Origin: Kaistella flava (ex Peng et al. 2021)
GTDB taxonomy: Bacteria > Bacteroidota > Bacteroidia > Flavobacteriales > Weeksellaceae
Reading direction: 5' to 3'
NCBI RefSeq assembly: GCF_015191005.1
Contig: NZ_CP040442.1
Location: 2,108,001 to 2,172,000, forward strand
DNA length: 64,000 nt
How positions within the stretch are numbered: position 1 is the first letter of the stretch; every line of letters starts with the position of its first letter. The position numbers and the translations under genes were made by a program. The notes under the pieces were generated by a model that made no database searches, had not been told where the DNA came from, and was given only the letters and a program-made list of their open reading frames with translations. Of this stretch, positions 38,083-48,073 are shown piece by piece.

Positions 38083-40394
38083 GTGTATGGGTAATGGATA
38101 ATGATCAATAAGCAATGGTCAATAGTCAATGGTGAATAGTGAATAGTGAATAGTGAATTAATAGTGTTATTTGTGTTCAACATTTCACGCAAACCCCGCG
38201 ACTTCGGAGACTTTTGCGTAAAGAAAAACCACGCAGAGGTTCGCCGATTCAAGTAAAATATATAAAATATTGAGGCAAATTGTAATTTCTTCCACATGAA
38301 TTCTCTAAATTATAACCGCACAAAAATGCCCACTGTTTGAGTGGCGGCAAAACATCTCATACACAAAAACCCATTAACTTCCGCCCGAGTTTGGGGATTT
38401 TGTTAAAGAAATTCCAATTTTTTAGCAAAAGGATCCAAGTCTTGTCCCGAAACTTCGGGATTGGTTCTTTTGTTTCAAGACAAAAGAAATTAATATTAAA
38501 ATTAGTTTTAAATCACGTGGCTTCGACAGGCTCAGCCACCAGTTTATCTTTTATCGAAATAGCAATTCTATATCATTAATTACTCTTCAATCTTCCCTCA
38601 AACTTCATTGATATCGACTTCGGAGATTTTTACGTGAAGAAATCTCGAAAGAGATTCGCCGATTCAAATAAAAATATAAAATAATGAGGCAAAAATGAAA
38701 ATTTCTTCCAACCCTAATCTTCAACAAACACCACCTAAAAATCCCTTTTATTCGAAGCGCGGCAACCAATTAAATTCGAAACGAAACTTGGATTTCCGCG
38801 CAAGTTGAGGGATTTTCTCAGAAGAAATTTACTTTTTTTAGTAAAAAGATCCAGTCTTGACCTTTTTGTTACTTTTTGTGTCAAGACAAAAAGTAAAAGA
38901 AATCATTTAGCAAAAAGATCCACGTCTTGTCCCGAAACTTCGGGATTGTTTCTTTTGTTTCAAGACAAAAGAAATTAATATTAAAATTAGTTTTAAATCA
39001 CGTGGCTTCGACAGGCTCAGCCACCGATCCGCCTCCATTAAAATAGTAATTAATATAATTGCATCTCTTCAATCTTGGCTCAAACTTAATCCGTACCGAC
39101 ATATGAGATTTTTACGTTAAGAAATCTCGAAAGAGATTCGCCGATTCAAATAAAAATATAAAATAATGAGGCAAAAAAGAAAATTTCTTCCAACCTTCCC
39201 TTTCAACAAACACCGCCTAAAAACCGCCAGTGTTTGAGTGGCGGCAAAAATCTACATTTTACACAAGATCTAACTTTCCGCCCGAAACCTAACGAAGTGG
39301 TTCGGCGACCAAAGGGAGTCAATTTGGGGGTTTTCTCAGAAAAAATTTACTTTTTTAGTAAAAAGATCCAGTCTTGACCTTTTTGTTACTTTTTGTGTCA
39401 AGACAAAAAGTAAAGAATATACAACTAGAAAGCTTCTTTTCCCCAACCCTTACTTCGACAGGCTCAGCATAAAAAAGGGTGGAAGCTTTCTTCGCATTTG
39501 CACAAAACCCCGCTGTCATTACGAGAAGGGAGGCCACGACCGACGAAGCAACCTCAACCTTAACCTAAAAAGCATTTGAACCGACTTCGGAGATTTTTAC
39601 GTTAAGAAAAATGAAAATTTCTTCCAACCCTAATCTTCAACAAACACCACCTAAAAATCCCTTTTGTTCGAAGCGCGGCAACCAATTAAATTCGAAGCGA
39701 AACTTGGATTTCCGCGCAAGTTGAGGGATTTTCTTTGAAGAAATCTTCTTTTTTTAGTAAAAAGATCCAGTCTTGACCTTTTTGTTACTTTTTGTGTCAA
39801 GACAAAAAGTGAAAGAAATCATTTAGCAAAAAGATCCACGTCTTGTCCCGAAACTTCGGGATTGTTTCTTTTGTTTCAAGACAAAAGAAATTAATACTTC
39901 CATGACTTTCTACTACTTACCATCAATAAACTATACATTGCTACCGCACGAATCCTTTCGTGTGGTCAATATCACAAAAATCAAATATTCTACATAAACA
40001 CTATTAACTCTTTAACACATTAGCCACATTAGTTTTTAGTTAAGCTCAAAAGATTACATTAGTTTTTATGCTATCGCATTGATCAATTCTGATAGTGCAT
40101 TTCAATAGTGTCATTGGTGAAATCATTCGTGTGATTTATTATTCCTTATTAGTTACTCATCACCTATCAAACCAACTCCTTTCCAAGCGAAGCAACTTGG
40201 CGCCCTAAAAAGCCAAACGAAAACAGTTAGTAGTCAAAAACCTTTGCGTCTTTGCGTTAAAAAAAGCAATTTAATTGTGTCATTAGTGAAAACCATTCAC
40301 ACCATTTTCTTTTAGAAAGACACTGTAACACTTCACCCTCAATACCGTACTGCAACTTTTTAAAAAAAAATAAAGATCATATCTGACAATACAT
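38083..40394 (+). repeat. Large intergenic array of dispersed repeat modules
   Basis: 2.3 kb without a credible gene. A module of about 400 bp recurs in whole or part from about 38340, 38760, 39235 and 39640. Its parts are: a start near cgcccgagtttggggatttt, the hairpin ttactttttgtgtcaag with acaaaaagtaa or ttcttttg with caaaagaa, cttcgacaggctcagcc, a gacttcggagattttacgt stretch, and a caacaaacaccacctaaa end. Similar modules lie in reverse orientation at 44840-45780. Small frames inside (for example 38337-38579, 39355-39537) are translations of the repeats. The last 400 bp (about 39990-40390) hold only AT-rich low-complexity text and no repeats I can name. Confidence 0.75.
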
Positions 40395-40402
40395 TATATT
40401 TG
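40395..40402 (+). promoter_or_regulatory. -7 promoter element of the M4 protease gene (TATATTTG)
   Basis: Matches TAnnTTTG 20 nt before ATG 40422; no -33 TTG at 19-21 nt was seen. Confidence 0.45.
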
Positions 40403-40421
40403 TTACAAATCAAATATCTTT

Positions 40422-42980
40422 ATGAAAAGAGCACTATTATCTGTACTTACATTGTCTTTTATTTGTGGTTTCGCACAGGAATCAAAGGAAATGACAAAAC
40501 TAAAACAACAAACCAATGCGAAGGTAACCATTAGCCAAAGCACCTCTAATCCCAACTTTATAAGATTCGAAAATGCGGCGGGACTTCAATTCAAATCAGC
40601 ACAGTCAAAAGCCAAGGCCGATGAATTTTTAGCGGACCACTTTAAAGTTTTCAATCTGAATTCTGAAAAAGAAATGGTCTTTGTAGAAGAATTCACAGAC
40701 AATTATGGGTTGAAGAATGTGGTCTACAGACAATATTTCCAGGGCGTGCCAGTTTATGATGGAATTTTGAAATTTCATTTTAATGAGAAAGCGCAATTAT
40801 CTTCCCTTAACGGAAATACGATTTCAAAAATAAAAGTAAACACTCAGCCTACGATCTCACAAACAGAAGCAGCAACCATCGCAAAAAAATTGGTAACTGA
40901 ACAAGAATTGAATCTTTCATCTGCACCTTTAGAAATTGGAAAAAACAATCTTTTAATCTTCCCGAAAAACCTGGTACAGGGTGGACAAGCCATTCCTTAT
41001 TTAGCCTATGAAGTGGAGGTTACAAATAAAAATGATGTTCGCGAATTTGTTTTCATTGATGCTCATACGGGAGAGTTGGTTGAGCAATTTACGGGCATCC
41101 ACCCTATCGATAGAAAACTCTATGAAAAAAATACGAGTGCCGCTAATCTAAAATGGAAGGAAGGAGATGTCTTTCCGGCAGCTTTAGACCAATGGCAACA
41201 AAATGCAGTAGTGACATCAGAGCATGTTTACAATTTTTTCAAGAACACCTTTAGTTATGTTTCTTATAATAATGCAGACGCCTCGATGGTTACGGTCAAT
41301 AATGACCCCAATATCAGCTGTCCCAACGCCAACTGGAATGGTGTAACTGCCAATTACTGTACCGGAACTGCTGCGGATGACGTAGTAGCACACGAATGGG
41401 GACACGCCTATACTGAATATACCAGCGGTCTCATTTACCAGTACCAATCAGGTGCGTTGAATGAATCTTACTCTGATGTTTGGGGTGAAACCATCGATAT
41501 GCTGAATAATTACGAGGACGAAGGTGAAAATTTAGACGTTAGAACAACAACCACTTGCTCGGGTACCCAAAGATGGAAAATGGGTGAAAAAGCAACTGCT
41601 TTTGGAAGTCCGATCCGTGATATGTGGAATCCGAATTGCAATAATAATGCTGGTCGTGTTTTAGATGCTGGCTATTATTTTTGTGGCACAAGTGATTCTG
41701 GAGGGGTACATCAAAACTCTGGGGTAACCAATCATTTATACGCATTGTTAGTTGATGGAGGAACTTATAATGGCTATACTATTTCCGGTATTGGCTTTGT
41801 AAAAGCAGCACATTTATGGTGGAGAGCACAGAAAAACTATTTGACGCCATCAAGTGATTTTGCCGTTTTTGCAGATGCTTTAGAAGCTTCAGCAAACGAC
41901 TTAATTGGTATTAATCTACAAGGAATCTCAACCACAAATGTTCCTGCGGGCCTCACGGGAGAATCCTGGGCTGCCAGTGATATGGATAATCTTAAAAACG
42001 CCATCCTCTCCGTACAACTACGATCATCGCCCAATACGCAATGTAATTACAAACCTATTCTAAAAGCGACGCCAGAATTGTGTGAAAGCGCCACAACAGG
42101 TGCTTTATTTACAGAAACCTGGGAAAATGGATTAGGAAACTGGACGGTTAATAATGCACCAACCAATCCTTCCTCTTGGGAAAATAGAAACTGGATTGTT
42201 AAAGGTAATTTGCCAAAAGGAAGAACCGGTAACGCTATTTTTGGAGCAGATCCTGTCAATGGAAACTGTACCACCAGTATGCAAAACGGAATTCTACGTC
42301 TGGAAAGTCCTACGATTACGTTCCCAACATTTACCGCAGGCAAATACCAAATGGCCTTTAATCATTACGTCGCTACCGAAGCGAAATGGGATGGTGGAAA
42401 TATTAAATACAGCTTAAATGGTGGAGCGTGGTCCTTACTTCCAAAAACCGCCTTTACCCAAAACGGCTATAACAGCAGCTTAGATGGAACCTCCCAAAGT
42501 GACAATCCATTGAAAGGACAGGCAGCATTTACCGGAACTGATGGTGGTTCACTTGGTGGCAGCTGGGGACAAAGTGTCATCGATTTATCTAAAATTGGAG
42601 TCGTATCCGGATCTAATATTAAATTCAGATTTGAGATGGGAACAGATGGCTGTAATGGGATCGAAGGCTGGTACTTAGACGAGCTTTATGTTTACAACTG
42701 TGAATCTCCGTTACTTGCCGTAGATCAGTCAGCGTTGAAAAATGGCTTGCAGGTTTTCCCAAATCCAACCTCTGGACTATTAACCATCCAGAATGACAGA
42801 CAAGTTAAATTGAACAGCGCACAGGTATACTCTGTATCGGGTCAATTGGTTAAGAGTTTTAAACTGGATAATACTGCTAAGAATTCTACCATTGATCTGA
42901 GTACCATTGCAAAAGGAACTTATATTATTAAAGTAAATTCTGCCACCGAAAGCAGTAATGTGAAAGTGATTAAGAAATAA
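40422..42980 (+). CDS. Secreted M4-family (thermolysin-like) zinc metalloprotease with T9SS sorting domain
   Basis: 852 residues. Signal peptide 1-19 (MKRALLSVLTLSFICGFAQ). An FTP/PepSY-type propeptide follows (about 45-220, FKVFNLNSEKEMVFV, YRQYFQGVPVYDGILKF, AYEVEV). The M4 catalytic domain has HEWGH near 323-327 (zinc ligands and Glu base), NESYSDVWGE (third zinc ligand Glu) and GGVHQNSGVTNHLYALL, the catalytic-His region. A jelly-roll (choice-of-anchor-J/MAM-like) domain follows (about 560-765, TETWENGLGNW...EGWYLDELYVY). The end is a type A sorting domain (QVFPNPTSGLLTI...GTYIIKV). Probably an extracellular protease exported by T9SS and activated by propeptide removal. All catalytic residues I looked for are present. 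Single-gene unit with a terminator right after it. Confidence 0.95.
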   Translation: MKRALLSVLTLSFICGFAQESKEMTKLKQQTNAKVTISQSTSNPNFIRFENAAGLQFKSAQSKAKADEFLADHFKVFNLNSEKEMVFVEEFTDNYGLKNVVYRQYFQGVPVYDGILKFHFNEKAQLSSLNGNTISKIKVNTQPTISQTEAATIAKKLVTEQELNLSSAPLEIGKNNLLIFPKNLVQGGQAIPYLAYEVEVTNKNDVREFVFIDAHTGELVEQFTGIHPIDRKLYEKNTSAANLKWKEGDVFPAALDQWQQNAVVTSEHVYNFFKNTFSYVSYNNADASMVTVNNDPNISCPNANWNGVTANYCTGTAADDVVAHEWGHAYTEYTSGLIYQYQSGALNESYSDVWGETIDMLNNYEDEGENLDVRTTTTCSGTQRWKMGEKATAFGSPIRDMWNPNCNNNAGRVLDAGYYFCGTSDSGGVHQNSGVTNHLYALLVDGGTYNGYTISGIGFVKAAHLWWRAQKNYLTPSSDFAVFADALEASANDLIGINLQGISTTNVPAGLTGESWAASDMDNLKNAILSVQLRSSPNTQCNYKPILKATPELCESATTGALFTETWENGLGNWTVNNAPTNPSSWENRNWIVKGNLPKGRTGNAIFGADPVNGNCTTSMQNGILRLESPTITFPTFTAGKYQMAFNHYVATEAKWDGGNIKYSLNGGAWSLLPKTAFTQNGYNSSLDGTSQSDNPLKGQAAFTGTDGGSLGGSWGQSVIDLSKIGVVSGSNIKFRFEMGTDGCNGIEGWYLDELYVYNCESPLLAVDQSALKNGLQVFPNPTSGLLTIQNDRQVKLNSAQVYSVSGQLVKSFKLDNTAKNSTIDLSTIAKGTYIIKVNSATESSNVKVIKK

Positions 42981-43009
42981 AGTTCTTTGTTTGAAGGAAA
43001 TTAATAATG

Positions 43010-43042
43010 ATCCGGGAGAGTTTTACTTTTCCGGATTTTTTG
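43010..43042 (+). terminator. Intrinsic terminator of the M4 protease gene
   Basis: ATCCGG and CCGGAT arms separated by about 14 nt, then TTTTTTGT, 30 bp after the stop. Confidence 0.75.
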
Positions 43043-43199
43043 TGGAGGGATGATTAGTGCGGGGTGTTAGATGCGGGGTGCGGGATGATTAATGCAGGAT
43101 TTGGGGTGCGGAGCAAAGCCAATAGGCAAAGCAATGGCGAAGCCAAAAAAAAGCGAAGCACCATTCCCCTCCTCTGGAGCTAATCTTTATACACAAATC

Positions 43200-44285
43200 C
43201 TAATCATCAGAAAACATTAAAAAACCTTCATATTGTTGGTGATATCTATCTAACCCATTTTTTATTGTTATATAACCTGGAGGACCTTGCGATTTGTATC
43301 CTGTCCAACCACCGATACGAGCAATTATCCACGTGATCCAAGCTAGCGTTTGTTCGTTGTATGGATTTTTTTGTTTTTGAGTTTGCCCTTCTATTTTTCT
43401 ATTCACTTTCTCTAAAAACTTGATTTCATTGCTATTAAATAGATTGTCTTGTTTTTGATTCACTTCATTTAATGATAGCTTTAGACGCATAACTTGCAGA
43501 GCAACTTCTAATGTCATGGCAAGTAATTTTTTGAGTTTAAAACCATCTCCAAGCTGACTTGATTCGATTTCAAATCCTTTCGTTTTAATAACTCTAAAAA
43601 GTTCCTCGATTAACCAACGTTTCTTATACCAATTAATGCATTCGATGGCTTTTTCTAAATTCTCAATTTTATGTGTCGTTAGTAACTTCCAAGAAATCCC
43701 AACTTCATTGGTCGGAATCGTTGATGGATTTTCAGTTGCTTCAATTACATAAATTTCAATATTTTTTTGAGAAACGTTTAATCTGGTTGGTGCACAAATT
43801 TTAGCTTTTGTAAATTTCACATCTATTAAAGCTGTTCGTTTTTTTCGATTCTTTTGTCCGGTAATCTCAACTTCCACACTTCCTGCAACAATAGTGTTAT
43901 CAAGTAAATTGTAGAGCTTTTTATGTTCTCCAACTATGTTTCTATCACATCTAGAGCGAATTAGCAGATTGGTTCTTTCATCGGGAACCCGATCAAAGTC
44001 TTCATAAATATCATTCTCGCGATCTCCAATAATAGTAACTTTAACATTCTCAGGGAGTAATTCTTTTGTTTCAATAGAGGACTTAATCCATCGATAGGAT
44101 TCCTTTTCTTCAATATCTATCTGGTTGTACTTTCGTTCTTTTTTATCTGGTTGTCCCCAAGTACGATTATAAATCTGAACTGATGAAAAACCAATTAGCG
44201 AGTTTAAAATCGGGTTTACAATAAGCATTGGGTGACAAAAAGCCAGCAATCTTAGATGAACCTGTTGGTCCAATGTCAGGATCAT
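43200..44285 (-). CDS. IS4-family transposase, C-terminal part (frameshifted)
   Basis: Carries the catalytic core of a DDE transposase: GDREND (second Asp) and the IS4 YREK signature in WYKKRWLIEELFRVIKTKG. The C-terminal region contains AWITWIIARIGGW and GPPGYITIKNGLDR, as in IS50-type transposases. The nominal Met at 44285 lies in the region shared with the upstream frame. The real continuity is from the frame at 44592, joined near 44237-44241; this part becomes genuine from about CHPMLIVNPILNS. Restored, the protein is 463 residues, close to the 476 of the Tn5 transposase. With the break it is probably inactive, unless slippage on the five-base run restores some product. Confidence 0.85.
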   Translation of the reverse strand: MILTLDQQVHLRLLAFCHPMLIVNPILNSLIGFSSVQIYNRTWGQPDKKERKYNQIDIEEKESYRWIKSSIETKELLPENVKVTIIGDRENDIYEDFDRVPDERTNLLIRSRCDRNIVGEHKKLYNLLDNTIVAGSVEVEITGQKNRKKRTALIDVKFTKAKICAPTRLNVSQKNIEIYVIEATENPSTIPTNEVGISWKLLTTHKIENLEKAIECINWYKKRWLIEELFRVIKTKGFEIESSQLGDGFKLKKLLAMTLEVALQVMRLKLSLNEVNQKQDNLFNSNEIKFLEKVNRKIEGQTQKQKNPYNEQTLAWITWIIARIGGWTGYKSQGPPGYITIKNGLDRYHQQYEGFLMFSDD

Positions 44286-44592
44286 CAGGTCCTAATTTAG
44301 ACTTCAATCCCCCATAATTAAACTCTGTAGTATCCTGAATAGCCAAAACATGGTCGGTATCCATATTGGACAAGCAAAGTTTAAATGACCCTTCTAAAAG
44401 GTCGTCATGTGAAAATCGTGTATTTGAAAGCATTCTATAAAATCCGATTTTTTCTGTGTGTAAACTCGACAATCGATTCACAATCGAACTGCCTAAAGTT
44501 AACATTTTATTCATGGAGAATTCAATTCTTTTTTGGATTCGAACATCGGGTACTTTTACAGTGTAAATGGCTGAACAACAGGTGTTTTGCAT
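44167..44592 (-). CDS. IS4-family transposase, N-terminal part (frameshifted)
   Basis: First third of the IS transposase: a helical N-terminal DNA-binding region (MNKMLTLGSSIVNRL) and the first catalytic Asp in AIQDTTEFNYGG. The correct frame ends after SSKIAGF; beyond that LSPNAYCKPDF and the rest to 44167 are out of frame. Removing one base from the A5 run at 44237-44241 (plus strand) gives GFCHPMLIVNP and joins the C-terminal part. Confidence 0.85.
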   Translation of the reverse strand: MQNTCCSAIYTVKVPDVRIQKRIEFSMNKMLTLGSSIVNRLSSLHTEKIGFYRMLSNTRFSHDDLLEGSFKLCLSNMDTDHVLAIQDTTEFNYGGLKSKLGPDDPDIGPTGSSKIAGFLSPNAYCKPDFKLANWFFISSDL

Positions 44593-44703
44593 CCTTAAAG
44601 ATACGAAACAACAAGGTGAAAAACAAGCTTAATCACTTGATTTACAGAGATTTAAATCCTCAGTTACCGGCAAAAAGATGTGTATAAAGATTAGCCTCTG
44701 GAG

Positions 44704-46134
44704 GGGTGGGCCTTCACCTTTGGTGAAGGGTCGGGGTGGTTACGGGTGTGGATTAATGCTGAGTTTTGTTGACTTAGCTGAGGTTGGGGTTGAGATTGAT
44801 ATGGTGATTGGGGATAGTTTTTTTGTACAAATGCTAAGAAAGCTTCCTCCCTTTTTTATGCTGAGTGTCATACTGAGCTTGCCGAAGTACCTGTTGAAGT
44901 TGGTTGCTGAGCCTGTCGAAGCAAAGGTTGGGGAAAAGAAGCTTTCTGGTTGTATATTTTTTACTTTTTGTCTTGACACAAAAAGTAACAAAAAGGTCAA
45001 GACTGGATTTTTTTGCTAAAAAAAGTAAATTTCTTCTTCGAAAATCCCCAAAACTCGGGCGGAAAGGTAATAGGTTTTTGTGTATGAAATTTATTGCCGC
45101 CACTCAAACACTGGGGATTTTTAGGCGGTGTTTGTTGCAAGGGTAGGTTGGAAGAAATATACTTTTTTCTTAACGCAAAAATCTCCTAAGTCGATATCAA
45201 TGAAGTTTGAGGAAAGATTGAAGAGTAATTAATGATATAGAATTGCTATTTCGATAAAAGATAAACTGGTGGCTGAGCCTGTCGAAGCCACGTGCTTTAA
45301 AACAAGTTTTAATGTTGATTTCTTTTACTTTTTGCTTCATCATATTTATATTTTTATAGGAATCAGCGAACCATTTTCAATGGTTTGTCTTGACACAAAA
45401 AGGTCAAGACTGGATCTTTTTGCTAAAAAAAGTAAATTTCTTCTGAGAAAACCCCCAAAACTCGGGCGGAAAGGGAATGGGGTTTTTGTATGAAAATTGT
45501 TGCCGCCACTCAAACACTGGGGATTTTTAGGCGGTGTTTGTTGAAAGGGTAGATTGGAAGAAATATACTTTTTTCTTAACGCAAAAATCTCCTAAGTCGG
45601 GTTCAAATGCTTTTTAGGTTAATGTTGAGGTTGCATCGTCGGTGATGGCCTCCTTTCTCACAATGTCAACGGGTTTTTTGTACAAATGCGAAGAAAGCTT
45701 CCTCCCTTTTTTATGCTGAGTGTCATACTGAGCTTGCCGAAGTACCTGTCAAAGTTGGTTGCTGAGCCTGTCGAAGCAAAGGGTTGGAGGAAAGAAGCTT
45801 TCTGGGTGTGGGGTTGCGGAGGCGTATTGCAGGGAGGCTAGGCGGGCGATGGTATTCATACCCCTATTGATCACCCCGTCCTTCTGCAAGCAGAATGACA
45901 CCCCTCCAAGGGAGGGGAATCGCTTCTTTTGGAAATGGGGATATAATAAGAAAACAATAGCGAAGCCAATAGGTAAAGCAACAGCAAAACCAAAAAAGGC
46001 AAAGCCCTAATTCCCCTCCTCTGGAGGGGTGGCGCTTCATCAGAGATGAAGGGTCGGGGTGGTTAAATCGGTGACAAATATCGAATACTAAAATTCACCC
46101 AATTCACTATTCACTCCATTCACCATTCACAGAA
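44704..46134 (-). repeat. Repeat-rich intergenic region, mostly inverted copies of the 38-40 kb modules
   Basis: No credible gene. Two reverse-orientation copies of the module described at 38083-40394 lie at about 44930-45300 and 45380-45620, with gcctgtcgaagc (45270-45295, 45760-45780) and tacttttt/aaaaagta hairpins. At 45870-45935 and 46010-46060 are copies of the cccctcctctggagggg-type repeat, with accccgtccttctgcaagc before it, as also at 47590-47660 and 53940-54000. Confidence 0.7.
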
Positions 46135-46728
46135 TTACAAGTCTTTCACCCCCACATACCCTTCTACATCAAATGGCAGAAATGGCAAAAAGGTATAGCA
46201 AAGAATTGTAAGATCCATCGCGAAAGTGCGGTGTTGTGCGTACCAATTATTTAAACGGACTTTATCCGGCCAGATGACCGTATCGTTATAATGCAAAGGA
46301 TTAGATTGCATGGCGAGCACCTGTTCTTCGTTGCGGTACTTAAGGGAAGCCAAACCGGTAAGGCCTGGCTTTAGGTTGAGTAAGAGTCGGTCCTGCTCTG
46401 GTAAATCATCGGCATAGCCTGGAATATCAGGGCGTGGGCCAACAAAACTCATTTGACCGAAGATGATATTGAGCAACTGGGGAAATTCATCGAGTTTCGA
46501 GGCACGTAGAAAACGTCCAAATGGGGTCACTTTTTGGGTAACCCCATTCATGGATTTTATTTTATAAATGCGAAAAGTTTTGCCGTACTGGCCAATCCTA
46601 TCTTGCACAAAAAGACCAAAAGATTGGGTATCAATGCTGGCAATCAGCAAACAAAGAAGTAAGATTCCACTTAGTAAAATGAGGCCTAATAAAGCGAAAA
46701 AAAGATCGAACAACCGTTTACCAATCAC
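46135..46728 (-). CDS. Bacterial sugar transferase (PglC-type phosphoglycosyl transferase)
   Basis: 197 residues, the small monotopic type. It would move a sugar-1-phosphate from a UDP-sugar to undecaprenyl phosphate at the inner membrane, starting a polysaccharide or glycan. Seen: an N-terminal KRLFDLFFALLGLILLSGILLL membrane segment (4-28), the F.QDRIGQYGKTFRIYKIKSM segment (40-60), the catalytic Asp80-Glu81 pair in SKLDEFPQ, SFVGPRPDIPGY (94-105) and LKPGLTGLASL. Its ATG overlaps the stop of the acetyltransferase gene by 4 bp (ATGA), so the two are translationally coupled. The usual partner aminotransferase and glycosyltransferases are not present nearby; 46-47.4 kb may be the tail of a glycan locus separated by repeats. 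Confidence 0.92.
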   Translation of the reverse strand: MIGKRLFDLFFALLGLILLSGILLLCLLIASIDTQSFGLFVQDRIGQYGKTFRIYKIKSMNGVTQKVTPFGRFLRASKLDEFPQLLNIIFGQMSFVGPRPDIPGYADDLPEQDRLLLNLKPGLTGLASLKYRNEEQVLAMQSNPLHYNDTVIWPDKVRLNNWYAQHRTFAMDLTILCYTFLPFLPFDVEGYVGVKDL

Positions 46729-47342
46729 TGCGGGTCATGAAATTTTATAGGTTTTGCAGGAACACCAACGGCTGTACAGTTATCAGGAATATCGGTAATC
46801 ACTACGGCCCCCGCTCCAATAATAACATTAGCTCCAATGGTGATATTCTGAATAACACTGGCGCCAATACCAATCTGCGTACAGGCTCCTATTTTGGTAC
46901 CGCCACCGATAGAGGTACTGGGTGCAAGATGCACAAAGTCACTAATAACGCAGTCATGCTCTACTACTGTTCCTGTATTGACGATGCAATGATTTCCAAT
47001 TTTAGCACCAGTATTCACGATCGCCCCTGCCAGAATCTGAGTTCCAAAACCGAGACGTACATAGGGAGACACAATAGCAGTTGGATGAACCGTAGTGATA
47101 AAGTCGCAAAGTAATCCTGAAGCAATCTTTTTACGGATGAAACCGTTGGTAATAGAGATGATCGCCGACTGATTTTCGTAGGCATCAGTATAATTTCGCT
47201 TCGACACCTCATAGTTCATGATGTGAGGCACCGCAGGATGATCATCCAGAATAGTAGTGACTTCATAGCGGGCTTCCTGTTGAAGGCAGTCGATGAGGAC
47301 TTTTGCGTGAGCCCCGCCACCAAATATTGAGATTTCTTTCAT
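46725..47342 (-). CDS. Sugar O/N-acyltransferase, PglD/NeuD-type
   Basis: 205 residues from ATG 47342 (MKEISIFGGGAHAKVLIDCL). The upstream 15 codons from 47387 are rejected because the nucleotide-binding GGGAHAKV motif must sit near the start. Residues 1-85 form the Rossmann-like N-terminal domain. From about 88 on are left-handed beta-helix hexapeptide repeats (TIGANVIIGAGAVV, IGNHCIVNTGTVVEHDC, SIGGGTKIGACTQIGIGASV) containing the expected His in VEHDC. Family members acetylate UDP-amino sugars such as UDP-4-amino sugars for bacillosamine-type sugars. The coupled PglC-type gene downstream fits that role; the exact substrate cannot be read. Confidence 0.9.
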   Translation of the reverse strand: MKEISIFGGGAHAKVLIDCLQQEARYEVTTILDDHPAVPHIMNYEVSKRNYTDAYENQSAIISITNGFIRKKIASGLLCDFITTVHPTAIVSPYVRLGFGTQILAGAIVNTGAKIGNHCIVNTGTVVEHDCVISDFVHLAPSTSIGGGTKIGACTQIGIGASVIQNITIGANVIIGAGAVVITDIPDNCTAVGVPAKPIKFHDPQ

Positions 47343-47696
47343 TTTTTCATTTGTTACTTGACACCAAAGAAAAGAGAGCGATTTCACGATGTTTCTATCT
47401 TCAAATTGATACCACTAAAATAGAAAAATTATTGATACATCGGTACTAATGACTACTATTATTTTACTACTCTTTGTGTATTTATAATTCTTTTAATTAA
47501 TACACTGTAAATAATAGAATAATAATTTAATTTTCACCCAGATAAACACCATGGCAAAGATTTGCATCCCGTGACCAACCGCGCAAACCACCCCGTCCTT
47601 CTGCAAGCAGAATGACACCCCTCCAAAGGAGGGGAATGGCTTCTTTGGGGAAGTGGGATATGATAATAATGATGACGAAATAAATGGCAAAACTCC
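47343..47696. repeat. Intergenic region with dispersed repeats
   Basis: About 190 bp of AT-rich upstream sequence of the acetyltransferase gene, then a copy of the accccgtccttctgcaagc...ggaggggaa repeat (47590-47660), then the first REPIN element. Short frames here (47493-47742) are repeat translations. Confidence 0.6.
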
Positions 47697-47930
47697 GCTG
47701 CGCAAAGTCTCCGACTTTGAGCAAATTAATTACAATCTTCACTGTACGAACAACTAAAAAATTGATATTTTATTCACAACAGCTATACAATCACTATACG
47801 CTCTGCAAATTAAAAATAAAAGACATGAAGATACCTATTGGATTATAACTCGACTGAACAAATGAGTGTTGGTAATAATAATGGTGAGACGTAAAAATAT
47901 TGTGGCTCAAAGTCAGAGACTTTGCGCAGC
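47697..47930. mobile_element. REPIN/MITE-like element A
   Basis: 234 bp bounded by inverted REP hairpins: 47697-47722 (core CAAAGTC-TCC-GACTTTG) and its reverse 47905-47930. The interior holds a conserved AT-rich stretch with aaaataaaagacatgaaga, tattggattataactcgac and gttggtaataataatggtga. The same core is found in elements B, C, D, E and F and resembles the leader of the RAYT gene at 50771. Non-autonomous. Confidence 0.85.
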
Positions 47931-48073
47931 TGGGTACTTCGGCAAGCTCAGTATGACACTCAGCATAAAAAAGGGAGAAAAAGACTTCCGCTATATTCAC
48001 AAACAACGAATCAATCTAAATTACCGATGGCGCGGATTTGCAAACCGTGCCACTTCTTAGTACAAATACCTTC

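Larger units (their letters stand above)
43171..44703 (-). mobile_element. IS4-family (IS50/Tn5-like) insertion sequence with 9-bp target duplication
   Basis: The element spans 43180-44694 (1515 bp). Its ends are 16-bp perfect inverted repeats CTAATCTTTATACACA (43180-43195 and, reversed, 44679-44694). They closely resemble the Tn5 outside end CTGACTCTTATACACAAGT. The 9-bp direct repeat cctctggag flanks it at 43171-43179 and 44695-44703, as expected for Tn5-type transposition. The target is a dispersed repeat that is intact elsewhere (ctcctctggaggggtgg at about 46015 and 53950). The transposase frame inside is broken by one extra base. Confidence 0.92.

Noticed and set aside
38337..39537. Short frames in the repeat array after lplA
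   Set aside because: Translations of dispersed repeat modules that recur in other orientation and frame.
44678..46010. Overlapping frames of 71-113 codons on both strands
   Set aside because: Repeat translations; the same DNA is read in all directions and contains cttcgacaggctcagc and hairpin modules.
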